Assembly (NCBI GenBank): GCA_046328715.1
Contig: JAXLWB010000002.1
Coordinates: 186,001-250,000 of the forward strand
DNA length: 64,000 nucleotides
Source of the DNA: JAXLWB01 sp046328715
Lineage (GTDB): Bacteria > Chloroflexota > Anaerolineae > Caldilineales > Caldilineaceae
Direction of reading: 5' to 3'
Position numbers and translations under genes: made by a program. Below, piece by piece: positions 34,025-42,686 of this stretch. Every line of letters begins with the position of its first letter. Position 1 is the first letter of the stretch. Below the pieces are notes generated by a model. The model did no database searches and was not told where the DNA came from. It was given only the letters and a program-made list of their open reading frames with translations.

Positions 34025-37000
34025 ATGAACAGACAGGCTGGCGCACGATTTTCTCAAATATCATGGCGTTTTAGTTCGATGATTTGTTTGCTCTTCTTAA
34101 CTCTTTCAGGCGCAGTTCCCTTGGCCCCGCAGACTGCCTTTGCCCAGCCGCTGCAACCGCTGTTGCGGCAGCTTGCCATCGAGGAACCTGACCTTGTGGT
34201 CGAGGTGATTGTTCAAAAAAGCTCTACCGCCAGCAACCTTGAAGAGACCATTGTCGATTGGGGCGGCGAGATTACACGCGATCTGCACATCATTCATGGC
34301 TTTTCTGCCCGCCTTCCTGCGAAACGCGCGCTGGAACTCGCCGAACTCGGTGGCGTGCGCTGGATCTCGCTCAATGGCGGTGTCTACAAATCCAGTCTGC
34401 TCGATGTCGAGGGTAGTGTTACCCTGCGCGAAGAATTTGACGACACAGGCAACGAACCCACTACCATGTGGACAGGATTAGGTACTTGGTCAGGGCAAGC
34501 CTGGCAGGAGATCGGCGAGAATGATGGGCCAGCTAGTGGCGATGTGGCAGTAACTCGCTTTTTCGGGGGCGAGCTGAGTGGACTGCGTTTGCAAAATGGC
34601 AACAAAGGGCTGGTCGGTTTTGCTGCATTGAGCGATGCCAGCAAGGCAGTTTTGAGTTACGCCTTTCGCCGCAAAGACCTGGATGACGCTTCCGATTTTG
34701 TGTCATTACAGGTCTCTGCAGATGGTGGCACAACCTGGACCGAAGTAGATAGATTTTCGGGACCGATGACCGACGCTTCGGTGCAGTTCCATAGCGTCGA
34801 TATTTCCCTCTATGCCAGTCAACAGACAGCCATTCGTTTTCTCACCTCTCCCACCTTTGACGACACTGACAAATTCTATGTTGACTTCGTTCAGCTTGAA
34901 TTTGTGGGGAAACCCGAAGGTGAAAAGAGCCAACCAGAGTTATCAAACCGTCTCTTCTTGCCCTTGATCAGCGCTGATACGAGTGCTGGGAGCAATCCAA
35001 TCGAGACCATGCACAATGATTCTCTCACAACAACCGATCAGCCAGTTGCCCCAGCAGAGATCTCCTCGCTCAAAAACGTCTGCGATCAGTTTTATGCTGG
35101 CACCTATGAGGACAGTTGTGGTGGAAGCGCAGAAGCGTGGGCAAGCAGTTGGGTGGAAAACGAAGTAAGCAGCGGCGGTGTCGGGGCGACATCAGGCCAT
35201 ATTCGCGTTGAGAATTATGGCCTTCGGCTCGATAATTACCCAGCTACCGGCGGCCAACCCAGTGTCTCCCGCAAAGCCAACCTCGGAGGTGGCGTCGTTG
35301 CGGCGTCGATGGACGTACTCTTCGAGACATCCGCTGCTGTCACTGCCAGCGACACAGCCGTGATCGAAGTCTCGAAGGATGGCGGCACTACCTATACGGC
35401 GCTTGAGACGGTCACTGGCATTACTGGGGCAAGTCGACTCAAACACACATACAATATTAGCCGCTTTGCCTCGCCCAATTTTATGGTCCGTTTCCGCATC
35501 CAATCCAATTACTCTTCGGTCAATAAAACCTTTACGGTACGTCTGGTTAATATTTCCTATGAGCGGATTGATAGCGGAGTCGCCTGGCAATATTTGATTC
35601 CAACCTATGCCGATGGCTGGAAGTATCTTGCGGATGGTTCCAACCAAGGCACTGCATGGCGCGCACCTGAATTCAATGATAGCACATGGGCTACCGGTAA
35701 AGCCGAGTTCGGATATGGAAATGGATTTGGTCAAGATACGCAGGTCACCTACGGGTCTGATCCAAATAATAAATACATCACGACCTATTTTCGCCGCAGC
35801 TTGTTCATTCCAAATACAAGTGATCTATCTTCGCTCAGTTTTCGCTTATTGAGTGACGATGGCGGTGTTGTCTATGTCAATGGTGTCGAGCTATTTCGTT
35901 ACAATATGCCAACCGGCGCAATCACTTCAACCACACGGGCTGCAACGAATGTCACGGGAGCCGTGAACTGGTACGTATACAATGTCAACAATACCATGCT
36001 CGTCAACGGTGAAAATACAATTGCTGTGGAAGTCCACCAGGCGATTCCAAACACAGATGACATGGTCTTTAATTTCGAACTCTGGGGATATAGTACGTGT
36101 ACCGATTGCATCAACACAACCTCGGTGACGAACAGCTACGTAAAGACAATTCGTGCGACTGACCTCTGGAATGGAACCACACGATTACAAGGGCAGGGAG
36201 TTACAGTTGCCGTGGTTGATAGCGGTATCTCGAATCACCAAGATACCAACAATGCCATCTTGAACCAGCGCGTCCTGACCCATGTCAACTTCAGCAGCGA
36301 CCCCTTATCGATCGATGATGAAAATGGCCACGGCAGTCATATTGCCGGCACCATTGCAGGCAACGGTGCTAAATCACAGGGCAAATACCTCGGCGTGGCA
36401 CCACGCGCCAACCTGGTCGATGTCAAAGTGACCAACGATCAAGGCAGCGGTACGACTGCAGATGTGGTGGAAGGCATTCAGTGGATCTACGACAACAAGA
36501 ATACCTACAACATTCGAGTTGCCAATCTTTCCCTGAACAGCACAATTGCTGAATCCTACAACACCAGTCCCTTGGATGCAGCGCTGGAAATTCTCTGGTT
36601 CAATGGCGTGACCGTCATCGTCTCCGCTGGGAACAACGGCACAACCAATGGTGGCGTACTCTACCCTCCTGCCAACGACCCCTTTGTGATTACCGTTGGG
36701 GCAGTCGATGACAAAGGCACAACTACCGTTACAGATGACGTCATTCCTACATTCTCGGCCTACGGAATCACTTCCGACGGTTTTGCCAAACCCGATCTGG
36801 TTGCACCGGGAAGTAACATCATCAGCCTGTTAGCGAGTGACGACAGCAACTTAGCCGTAAATCATCCAGCCAATGTGGTGAGCGGACCATATGGCAGCTA
36901 TTACTTCCGCATGTCCGGCACCTCCATGGCCTCCGCCGTGGCGAGTGGGGCAGTAGCGCTACTCATTCAAGACGAGCCTGGACTTACCCCCGACCAGATC

Positions 37001-37288
37001 AAGTATCGCCTCCGTGCGACAGCCAACAAGAACTGGACTGCTTATAGCAATCAGAAAGCCGGGGCAGGCACGCTTGATATCTACGCTGCAGTCAATGGAA
37101 CATCGACCCAAAGCAGCAATACGGGGCTTCAGGCTAGCCAGTTGTTGTCGTCAGGCGGCACACCTATCAATTGGGGTAGCGTCAATTGGAATTCGGTCAA
37201 CTGGAACTCAGTCAATTGGAATTCAGTGAACTGGAATTCAGTCAACTGGAACTCCGTAAACTGGAATAGTAACAGTTGGGAAGAATAA
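34025..37288 (+). CDS. Secreted subtilisin-like serine peptidase (S8) with SVNWN repeat tail
   Basis: 1087 aa. Signal peptide ends around QTAFAQ (residue 40). A propeptide-like region follows (VVEVIVQKSS, HGFSARLPAKRALELAEL). Residues about 120-680 hold jelly-roll-like modules, including GLGTWSGQAWQEIGEN and WRAPEFNDSTWATGKAEFGY. The catalytic domain has Asp732 (VAVVDSGIS), His769 (NGHGSHIAGTIAG) and Ser967 (MSGTSMASAVASGAVAL). The last 35 residues are six SVNWN pentapeptides. An internal NRLFLPLISAD (about residue 310) resembles the C-terminal LPL motif of the upstream protein. It probably degrades extracellular protein. Confidence 0.93.
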   Translation: MNRQAGARFSQISWRFSSMICLLFLTLSGAVPLAPQTAFAQPLQPLLRQLAIEEPDLVVEVIVQKSSTASNLEETIVDWGGEITRDLHIIHGFSARLPAKRALELAELGGVRWISLNGGVYKSSLLDVEGSVTLREEFDDTGNEPTTMWTGLGTWSGQAWQEIGENDGPASGDVAVTRFFGGELSGLRLQNGNKGLVGFAALSDASKAVLSYAFRRKDLDDASDFVSLQVSADGGTTWTEVDRFSGPMTDASVQFHSVDISLYASQQTAIRFLTSPTFDDTDKFYVDFVQLEFVGKPEGEKSQPELSNRLFLPLISADTSAGSNPIETMHNDSLTTTDQPVAPAEISSLKNVCDQFYAGTYEDSCGGSAEAWASSWVENEVSSGGVGATSGHIRVENYGLRLDNYPATGGQPSVSRKANLGGGVVAASMDVLFETSAAVTASDTAVIEVSKDGGTTYTALETVTGITGASRLKHTYNISRFASPNFMVRFRIQSNYSSVNKTFTVRLVNISYERIDSGVAWQYLIPTYADGWKYLADGSNQGTAWRAPEFNDSTWATGKAEFGYGNGFGQDTQVTYGSDPNNKYITTYFRRSLFIPNTSDLSSLSFRLLSDDGGVVYVNGVELFRYNMPTGAITSTTRAATNVTGAVNWYVYNVNNTMLVNGENTIAVEVHQAIPNTDDMVFNFELWGYSTCTDCINTTSVTNSYVKTIRATDLWNGTTRLQGQGVTVAVVDSGISNHQDTNNAILNQRVLTHVNFSSDPLSIDDENGHGSHIAGTIAGNGAKSQGKYLGVAPRANLVDVKVTNDQGSGTTADVVEGIQWIYDNKNTYNIRVANLSLNSTIAESYNTSPLDAALEILWFNGVTVIVSAGNNGTTNGGVLYPPANDPFVITVGAVDDKGTTTVTDDVIPTFSAYGITSDGFAKPDLVAPGSNIISLLASDDSNLAVNHPANVVSGPYGSYYFRMSGTSMASAVASGAVALLIQDEPGLTPDQIKYRLRATANKNWTAYSNQKAGAGTLDIYAAVNGTSTQSSNTGLQASQLLSSGGTPINWGSVNWNSVNWNSVNWNSVNWNSVNWNSVNWNSNSWEE
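37182..37271 (+). repeat. Six 15-base tandem repeats coding SVNWN
   Basis: Consecutive copies such as GTCAATTGGAATTCG and GTCAACTGGAACTCA, differing mostly at third positions. They make the C-terminal tail of the S8 peptidase. Confidence 0.9.
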
Positions 37289-37295
37289 AAGTGTG

Positions 37296-37342
37296 AGTGA
37301 ACGAGATGCAGGATGTGCATTGCATTCTGCATCTCGTTCACT
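37296..37342. terminator. Bidirectional hairpin between convergent genes
   Basis: Perfect 16-bp arms (AGTGAACGAGATGCAG at 37296-37311 and complement at 37327-37342), 15-base loop, 8 bases after the peptidase stop and touching the stop of the convergent kinase gene. It has no T-run; a bidirectional 3'-end function is likely. Confidence 0.65.
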
Positions 37343-38450
37343 ATAGCTCAATCATTGGCGGATGTCTGCGCCAATCGGCCTTTATCCTGGCGGTTACCTC
37401 ATCCCAGTGCGGCACACCGCTCGTGGCATCGGCGCTTTCCACGCTGCATCCGCCCACGGCAACAGCTGCCGTAAATGCATCCTTGATGGACAGCCCTTTG
37501 AGTATCCCTGTAAGTAGTCCAGCAATCGTACAATCGCCTGCACCTGTAGTACCAGCAACGTTGGCTTGAAAACAAGGCTCGTAAAGCTCTCGATCTAGCC
37601 AATTCTCAATCGCAAGCGGCACACCGTTCCCCATAGTTTGCAAGCGAACCGGATCGTCAGTGGTCCGGATATACGCCCCTTGCTCTCCCAATTTAATCAT
37701 GACAACCGCGGCTCCTAGCGCCAAAAGTCGACTTGAAAGGCTACGCAGCAGGTTTGCATCAACCGGTTGTTTACTCACAAAACGTGGCCGGTCCAGCATG
37801 TAGAGCAGTTCATCAATACTTGGGGAGAAGATATCCACATGCGGCATCACGGCTTCGATCAACGTCTGCCAATCGACTTTTCCTGCCTCAGAATTCGGGT
37901 CAGGCAACGACATGTCGAGTGAGATCGTGATGCCCAATGCTTTGATCGAGCGCAGCATGGCAACAAGTTGGCTGCCGCCGTTCAGATACATTTGGCGCAC
38001 GAGTGGCGGATAGCCAAAATGAAAGATGCGTACGCCAGCAAGTTTGTCTAGCTGAATGTCACTCGCCGAAAAGGTGTCGTTCGGGCCAGGATCGTGCAGA
38101 AAAATGCGGTCAATTCCCGGTGGGTTGATCACAATCGTATAGGAGGTCGCTTCCTGGTCACTGACAATCATCTCCTCGGTCAGTGCAGGATGATGACGGC
38201 GGAAGATGGATAGAACAGCCTCACCGAACAGATCGTTACCGATTTTGCCCAGTAACACCACTGGCGTTCCCAAGCGGTGCAGCGCCAAACCGGTATTCGA
38301 AACTGCGCCACCGGTTGAAAGCACAGCAGCGCCGACTTTGGTCAATTTGCCGGGTACCAGCAATTCCTGAAGCGAGGCAGGTACGATGGGAAAGGTTGGG
38401 ATGATATCTAGGCAAACATGGCCAGCAACAGCTATCAAGGGTTGGGGCAT
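37341..38450 (-). CDS. PfkB/ribokinase family sugar kinase
   Basis: 369 aa. Motifs: IAVAGHVCLDIIPTFP at the N-terminus, LSTGGAVSNTGLALHRLGTP (substrate-binding GG), and GTTGAGDCTIAGLLTGIL with the catalytic Asp. ATP-dependent phosphorylation of a sugar or sugar acid is expected. The ATG at 38448-38450 is chosen; the frame continues 8 codons upstream without similarity. It lies 73 bases downstream of an FGGY kinase on the same strand, separated by a palindrome. Two sugar kinases plus an SDR and remnants of a permease and an aldolase point to a carbohydrate-utilisation locus. Substrate undetermined. Confidence 0.9.
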   Translation of the reverse strand: MPQPLIAVAGHVCLDIIPTFPIVPASLQELLVPGKLTKVGAAVLSTGGAVSNTGLALHRLGTPVVLLGKIGNDLFGEAVLSIFRRHHPALTEEMIVSDQEATSYTIVINPPGIDRIFLHDPGPNDTFSASDIQLDKLAGVRIFHFGYPPLVRQMYLNGGSQLVAMLRSIKALGITISLDMSLPDPNSEAGKVDWQTLIEAVMPHVDIFSPSIDELLYMLDRPRFVSKQPVDANLLRSLSSRLLALGAAVVMIKLGEQGAYIRTTDDPVRLQTMGNGVPLAIENWLDRELYEPCFQANVAGTTGAGDCTIAGLLTGILKGLSIKDAFTAAVAVGGCSVESADATSGVPHWDEVTARIKADWRRHPPMIEL

Positions 38451-38475
38451 AGTAGAAAAGTTGCAGAGTTGCAAG

Positions 38476-38512
38476 CTGACAAAGTTACAGAATTACCCTG
38501 CAACTTTGTCAC
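38476..38512. repeat. Palindrome between the two kinase genes
   Basis: Arms CTGACAAAGTTACAG and near-complement at 38498-38512 (13 of 15 match; core GACAAAGTT perfect). The flank repeats the word GTTGCA. Word-repeat palindrome family. Confidence 0.5.
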
Positions 38513-38523
38513 CTGCCACCTGC

Positions 38524-40038
38524 TCAATTATTCAATCGGTACAAGGCATGGTTGAGCGGGCGTAGTGTATCGTAAAGATGGCAGTAGACCTGCTCGTAGA
38601 CTTTGGCGTAGTAGTCGGCTTGTTCAGGCAGCGGCTCGATGGTGGTCATGCCGAAATCCATATGGCGCGTAATGTCGGCAACATCTTGATAGATACCAGT
38701 TGCTAACCCGCCCAAGACTGCTGCGCCCAAAGCAGTGGCTTCATCAACGCTCACGACCTGCAGCGGTTGATTGAAGACGCTGGCTTTGATTTGCATCAGC
38801 AGATGGTTGCGCGTTCCGCCGCCAGTGGCATAGATCGTGTCGATCTTCTCCAATCCCGCGTAGCCAAGCAACGGGGCAAATCCATTATAATATTCGAGCG
38901 CTAAGCCTTCGAGCACCGAACGGAAAAGAACACCGCGCGTCACATCGGCACTGACTCCGATAAAGCAACCGCGTGAGAGCGGATCGAGATTGGGGGTGTG
39001 GGCGACACGCAGATGGGGCATAAAGGTAACGCCCAAACTGCCCATCGGCACGCGCCCGGCCTCGGCGATCAAACCTGCGTACTCAGTGCCAGGGGCCATC
39101 ACATCGCGCAGCCATTCGATGCAGGCACTCGATGTGGTCAATCCACCCATCATGTAGTAGCCGCTGACGACATGCGCACCCTGACCGTAGCCCTGCTCGC
39201 CATAGTGATGATCCTGGGTAGGGGTATCCACCGAAACCAGCATCGCCTCGGCGGTCCCCATCGAATCGAGCATCGTACCCGGACGATTGGCCCCCAACAC
39301 TAAGGCGGCGCAGACGTGATCATGTCCGCCGGTAGCCACCACACAACTGGTAGATAATCCTGTAGCTGTAGCCACATCAGGCAGTACGTTACCAATTGAG
39401 AGACCACCTGGAGCCAAGGGTCCCCAAAAGCTAACCGGAATACCCAAGTCCTTGAGCAGCGGCTCATCCCATTGCAACTGCCGTAAATTGAGCGCCAAGG
39501 TACGCGAAGCGAGCGAGTAATTTGTCACCGCTTGCCCCGAGAGACGGAAGGCGATGTAATCGGCCATGTTGAGCCAGAGAACCGAGCGCTGGTACGCATC
39601 CGGCTCATGCTCGCGCAGCCAAAGGACTTTGCACAGTCCAAAAATCGGTTGGAGGCTCAAGCCAGAGACATCAAAGAGGCGGCGATGGCCGATGTGTTCA
39701 TCCAGCCAGCGCTGTTGCGGTTCGGTGCGCGTATCAAACCAAGCGATCGAATCGTAGGTAGGTTGGCCATGTTCATCAATCGGTACTGCCGACTCGGCCA
39801 CGCTCGTCACCGCCACGCTGACAATACGCTGCGGCTGATCGACCCGGCTTACGGTTTGTCGGATGGCGGCGACGGTCTGTGCCCAAATTTCATCTGGCAC
39901 ATAGTAGGCCCAGTTGGGACGGGGATAGTGAGTAGGAGTCTTTACGCTCGTCGAGGCAACCGTCTTGCCCTGCGGATCAAAAACTACTGCCTTGATGTTC
40001 GTCGTACCAATATCAATACCGAGAAGAAGCGGGTTCAT
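38524..40038 (-). CDS. FGGY-family carbohydrate kinase (xylulokinase-like)
   Basis: 504 aa. The N-terminal phosphate-binding loop is LLGIDIGTTNIKAVVFD, the substrate region includes SIAWFDTRTEPQQRW, the second ATPase motif is ATGGHDHVCAALVLG and the C-terminal adenosine motif is IYATGGGTRNHLLMQIKAS. These fit the hexokinase/Hsp70-fold sugar kinases. It is closest in style to xylulokinase/gluconokinase, but the sugar is not certain. There is no ribosome-binding site before the ATG at 40036-40038: a word-repeat palindrome touches the start codon, so the upstream region was probably rebuilt after loss of neighbouring genes. Confidence 0.9.
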   Translation of the reverse strand: MNPLLLGIDIGTTNIKAVVFDPQGKTVASTSVKTPTHYPRPNWAYYVPDEIWAQTVAAIRQTVSRVDQPQRIVSVAVTSVAESAVPIDEHGQPTYDSIAWFDTRTEPQQRWLDEHIGHRRLFDVSGLSLQPIFGLCKVLWLREHEPDAYQRSVLWLNMADYIAFRLSGQAVTNYSLASRTLALNLRQLQWDEPLLKDLGIPVSFWGPLAPGGLSIGNVLPDVATATGLSTSCVVATGGHDHVCAALVLGANRPGTMLDSMGTAEAMLVSVDTPTQDHHYGEQGYGQGAHVVSGYYMMGGLTTSSACIEWLRDVMAPGTEYAGLIAEAGRVPMGSLGVTFMPHLRVAHTPNLDPLSRGCFIGVSADVTRGVLFRSVLEGLALEYYNGFAPLLGYAGLEKIDTIYATGGGTRNHLLMQIKASVFNQPLQVVSVDEATALGAAVLGGLATGIYQDVADITRHMDFGMTTIEPLPEQADYYAKVYEQVYCHLYDTLRPLNHALYRLNN

Positions 40039-40138
40039 AATGGTGAATGGTGAACGGTTAATGGTTAAGGATTGTCAGATCGTAACATGCCGGTAAAAGC
40101 ATTAACAATTAAGCATTCACCATTCTCCATTAACCATT
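40039..40138. repeat. AATGGTGA word-repeat palindrome
   Basis: Left arm 40039-40068 (AATGGTGAATGGTGAACGG and following) is imperfectly complementary to 40102-40138 (CATTCACCATTCTCC and following). It sits exactly between the FGGY kinase start and the permease remnant. Confidence 0.6.
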
Positions 40139-40139
40139 G

Positions 40140-40240
40140 CTATCCTTTCACTGCGCCCAATGTTAAGCCACGAATGATGTAACGTTGAGCCAAAAGCGCC
40201 ATGATCGTCGGCGGGAGCATGGTCAGCAGCACACGCACAC
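40140..40240 (-). pseudogene. 3' remnant of a sugar ABC transporter permease
   Basis: On the minus strand the last 33 codons read VRVLLTMLPPTIMALLAQRY followed by IIRGLTLGAVKG and a stop. This is the standard C-terminus of MalG/UgpE-type permeases of sugar ABC transporters. The rest of the gene is missing: upstream the sequence switches, in another frame, to the aldolase remnant. It is thus a deletion relic. Confidence 0.8.
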
Positions 40241-40530
40241 CGACGTACCAAAATTGTACACCACGCCCATTTTCAGCTCGTCTTCGACCGAATGGAAGAG
40301 TGACCATTCAGTATAGGCCAACCAATCTTCGCGGTACACGGTCGGTCCGCCATCCAGGCGCATAATCGTAGGCACCCGCCCGACCAGGGAATCGCGGTAG
40401 CGTTTAATCACACCGAATGTAGTCATCACGGCATCGGCACCGGCATCGATCACGGTATCAATGACCTTGCCCGGATTTTCGAGCCCGGGCATCACCTCAT
40501 TGGTCTGGGCGTGATCCATGGCGACAACCA
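40240..40530 (-). pseudogene. Remnant of a class I aldolase (DhnA/LsrF-like)
   Basis: About 95 codons on the minus strand, beginning ALVVAMDHAQTNEVMPGLEN and continuing VIDAGADAVMTTFGVIKRY and TIMRLDGGPTVYREDW. These match the N-terminal half of DhnA-type class I fructose-bisphosphate or related aldolases. A stop lies just before the fragment and the 3' end runs into the permease remnant, adding an unrelated tail (GTSVCVCC). The catalytic lysine lies in the lost half, so it cannot be functional. Confidence 0.75.
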
Positions 40531-40644
40531 AGGCACGTCCACTTTTTCACAAAATTGGCATCATTGGTTTGAATTCCTTGTAATGAGATGTTTAGTTCTA
40601 GAGGCTGTCTACGTGGTCCAAAGGTAAGCGCCAGCAACTTCGGT

Positions 40645-42435
40645 TCAGGCAGTCTCGACGACGTCGCATAGGGGCAGAAACACAGTAAAGGTACTTCCTT
40701 GACCAGGCGTACTTTCGACCTGAATGTGCCCACCGTGTAGTTCAATACTGCTCTTGGCCGAGGACAAGCCAAGTCCTAACCCTGGAATGCTACCGTTGGC
40801 GACCGCTTCACCACGGAAGAATCGATCAAAGATATGCTGTTGATCCGAGGTCGAAATACCAAGGCCGCTGTCTTTGATTTGAATCTTGGCATATTTTCCA
40901 TTACGTTCTAAGGCAAGTGAAACTGCGCCGCCTTTGGGCGTATAGTTAAAGGCATTCGTCAACATATTACTGAGCGCTACGTTCAGCTTTTCAGTGTCAG
41001 CCTGAATGATGACGGGGGTATTGGGCAAGTTATAACTGAAAGCGACCCTCGACTTTGTAGCAATCTCAGTGCTATTTCTCACTAAAAGGCCAATCATCTG
41101 GTTGAGATCAACCATTTTGCGCTGCAACGGCAATGCCTCTACCATCTGATCAACCTGCGATAAGGCCAATGTCTGTTCGATCAGGCGACGCAGGGTCGCC
41201 GCTTCTTTTTCGATTACGCTGATGTAGCGGCTATGGTTTTCCGGATTTCCCCGTTTCAACAAGTCGGCATAGAGCGTGATGTTGGTGAGCGGTGTGCGCA
41301 GTTCGTGGTTGATGTTGCGTAGAAAACGGTTTTTGAGTTGATCCAATTCCTGCAATTGTTGCACCATGGCACGCAACTGCGACTCACTTTGGCGTAGGGC
41401 ATCGGCATCGTGTTCACGCTCGGTAACGTCGTGGAGGACCAAAACGCGGCCTTGAATTTGTTCACTGCCGTCACGGATAAGCGAGGCAGAGGTGTTGAAG
41501 ATACGCTGACTCGAACCCTGTGCCAGCTCGGTGCGCAGATCGACGCTCGTGTCTGCTTCAAGCAGTTGGGCGAGACCAGGAAGCGCGCTTAACACATCTG
41601 CAGCGGATTGCGCAAGGAGTTCGTCTTGATTTTTGCCCAACAAGTTGATCGATGCAGGATTGACATCAACAATGCGCCCCTGCCCGTCAATGACAATGAC
41701 AGGATCAGCGAGCTTCTCGATGATCCTGTTGCGCGCAATCGGCTTGACATCGAGCAAATGGTAGCGTAGGAGCCCCAGCCCCAGGAAGATGCTCGATATG
41801 CCGAAATTGATTGGCGTTAAATCCAACCCTTTGGGCGTGAGATGAAGTACATAAAGCAAATTACCAAGCCATGGCGGGGCGACAGCAGCAAGCAGGATAC
41901 CGGCTTGTCGCACACGCACGGCATTCGAAGAACGAAATCCCTGCCATATATAATAAACACCACACAACAACAGTAAATAGGAATAGGCCACAATCGCGTA
42001 AAAGATTGGACCATGTTTTATGACAAGACCCGGAGAAGACTCGGAATCGATCCACCAATCGGTCCAGAGCATACGATGTTGATCATTCGTCCACGCTGCC
42101 ACATTGGCGATCAGTGGCATGATCATCAGTGTGATAAAGGTTTGCCATTCGATACGTTCTTCGATACCTAAATAGAGTTGCGTAAAGAGCAAGAACGCCA
42201 CCGGCGAAGTCAACCCAATATATTGGACTCTGGCCCAAAAGAGTTTGGCCGGTTCTCCGGGTACCATAAACTCAAAAGAATAACCAATCGACCAGATCAC
42301 AACTGCCGTGCAGTATAGGATAAACATGCGCGTTACAGGGTTGTGCTGACGTTGTGCTGCCATCAGAATCAAAACAAATGTAATCGCACTTGTTACAAAT
42401 AATGGGACAGTATAAGTTGTAAATTCCAGCGACAC
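40645..42435 (-). CDS. Sensor histidine kinase with N-terminal 7TM region and PAS domain
   Basis: 596 aa. Seven predicted membrane segments in residues 1-225 (VPLFVTSAITFVLILMAA, MFILYCTAVVIWSIGYSFEF and others) match the 7TM-HisK N-terminal type. Next are a PAS domain (LADPVIVIDGQGRIVDVNP, about 240-350), HisKA (RNINHELRTPLTNITLYADL, phospho-His), and HATPase (N box LSNMLTNAFNYTPKGG, G1 KDSGLGIS, G2 GLGLGLSSAK). The start is GTG at 42433-42435 with AGGA close upstream. No response regulator is adjacent. The signal is unknown; a small membrane ligand is a family-based guess. Confidence 0.93.
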   Translation of the reverse strand: MSLEFTTYTVPLFVTSAITFVLILMAAQRQHNPVTRMFILYCTAVVIWSIGYSFEFMVPGEPAKLFWARVQYIGLTSPVAFLLFTQLYLGIEERIEWQTFITLMIMPLIANVAAWTNDQHRMLWTDWWIDSESSPGLVIKHGPIFYAIVAYSYLLLLCGVYYIWQGFRSSNAVRVRQAGILLAAVAPPWLGNLLYVLHLTPKGLDLTPINFGISSIFLGLGLLRYHLLDVKPIARNRIIEKLADPVIVIDGQGRIVDVNPASINLLGKNQDELLAQSAADVLSALPGLAQLLEADTSVDLRTELAQGSSQRIFNTSASLIRDGSEQIQGRVLVLHDVTEREHDADALRQSESQLRAMVQQLQELDQLKNRFLRNINHELRTPLTNITLYADLLKRGNPENHSRYISVIEKEAATLRRLIEQTLALSQVDQMVEALPLQRKMVDLNQMIGLLVRNSTEIATKSRVAFSYNLPNTPVIIQADTEKLNVALSNMLTNAFNYTPKGGAVSLALERNGKYAKIQIKDSGLGISTSDQQHIFDRFFRGEAVANGSIPGLGLGLSSAKSSIELHGGHIQVESTPGQGSTFTVFLPLCDVVETA

Positions 42436-42549
42436 GTTCCTACTCCAGGAATATCTGTGTACGTATACTGACGCTCTGCACTAAGTAACACTTTTCTAAC
42501 CGCATAAAGTGTTACTTATAAACAAAACAGATAAAGATTGACCCAATAG

Positions 42550-42614
42550 TAGGTGCGGTTTCTTACCGCACAAACCAGATCCATTGCCAATTGTGCGGTA
42601 AGAAACCGTACCTA
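42550..42614. repeat. Inverted repeat with nested palindromes
   Basis: 24-base arms (42550-42573 and 42591-42614, one mismatch) around a 17-base loop. Each arm itself contains TGCGGT-TTCTT-ACCGCA, so alternative smaller hairpins can form. It lies between the histidine kinase and the SDR gene. Confidence 0.75.
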
Positions 42615-42686
42615 TGCATATGCAACACTTGTTTGCCTTCTCTATTATTGTCGACCGTCAGTATCAATTCTATACCTGCTTCCACT

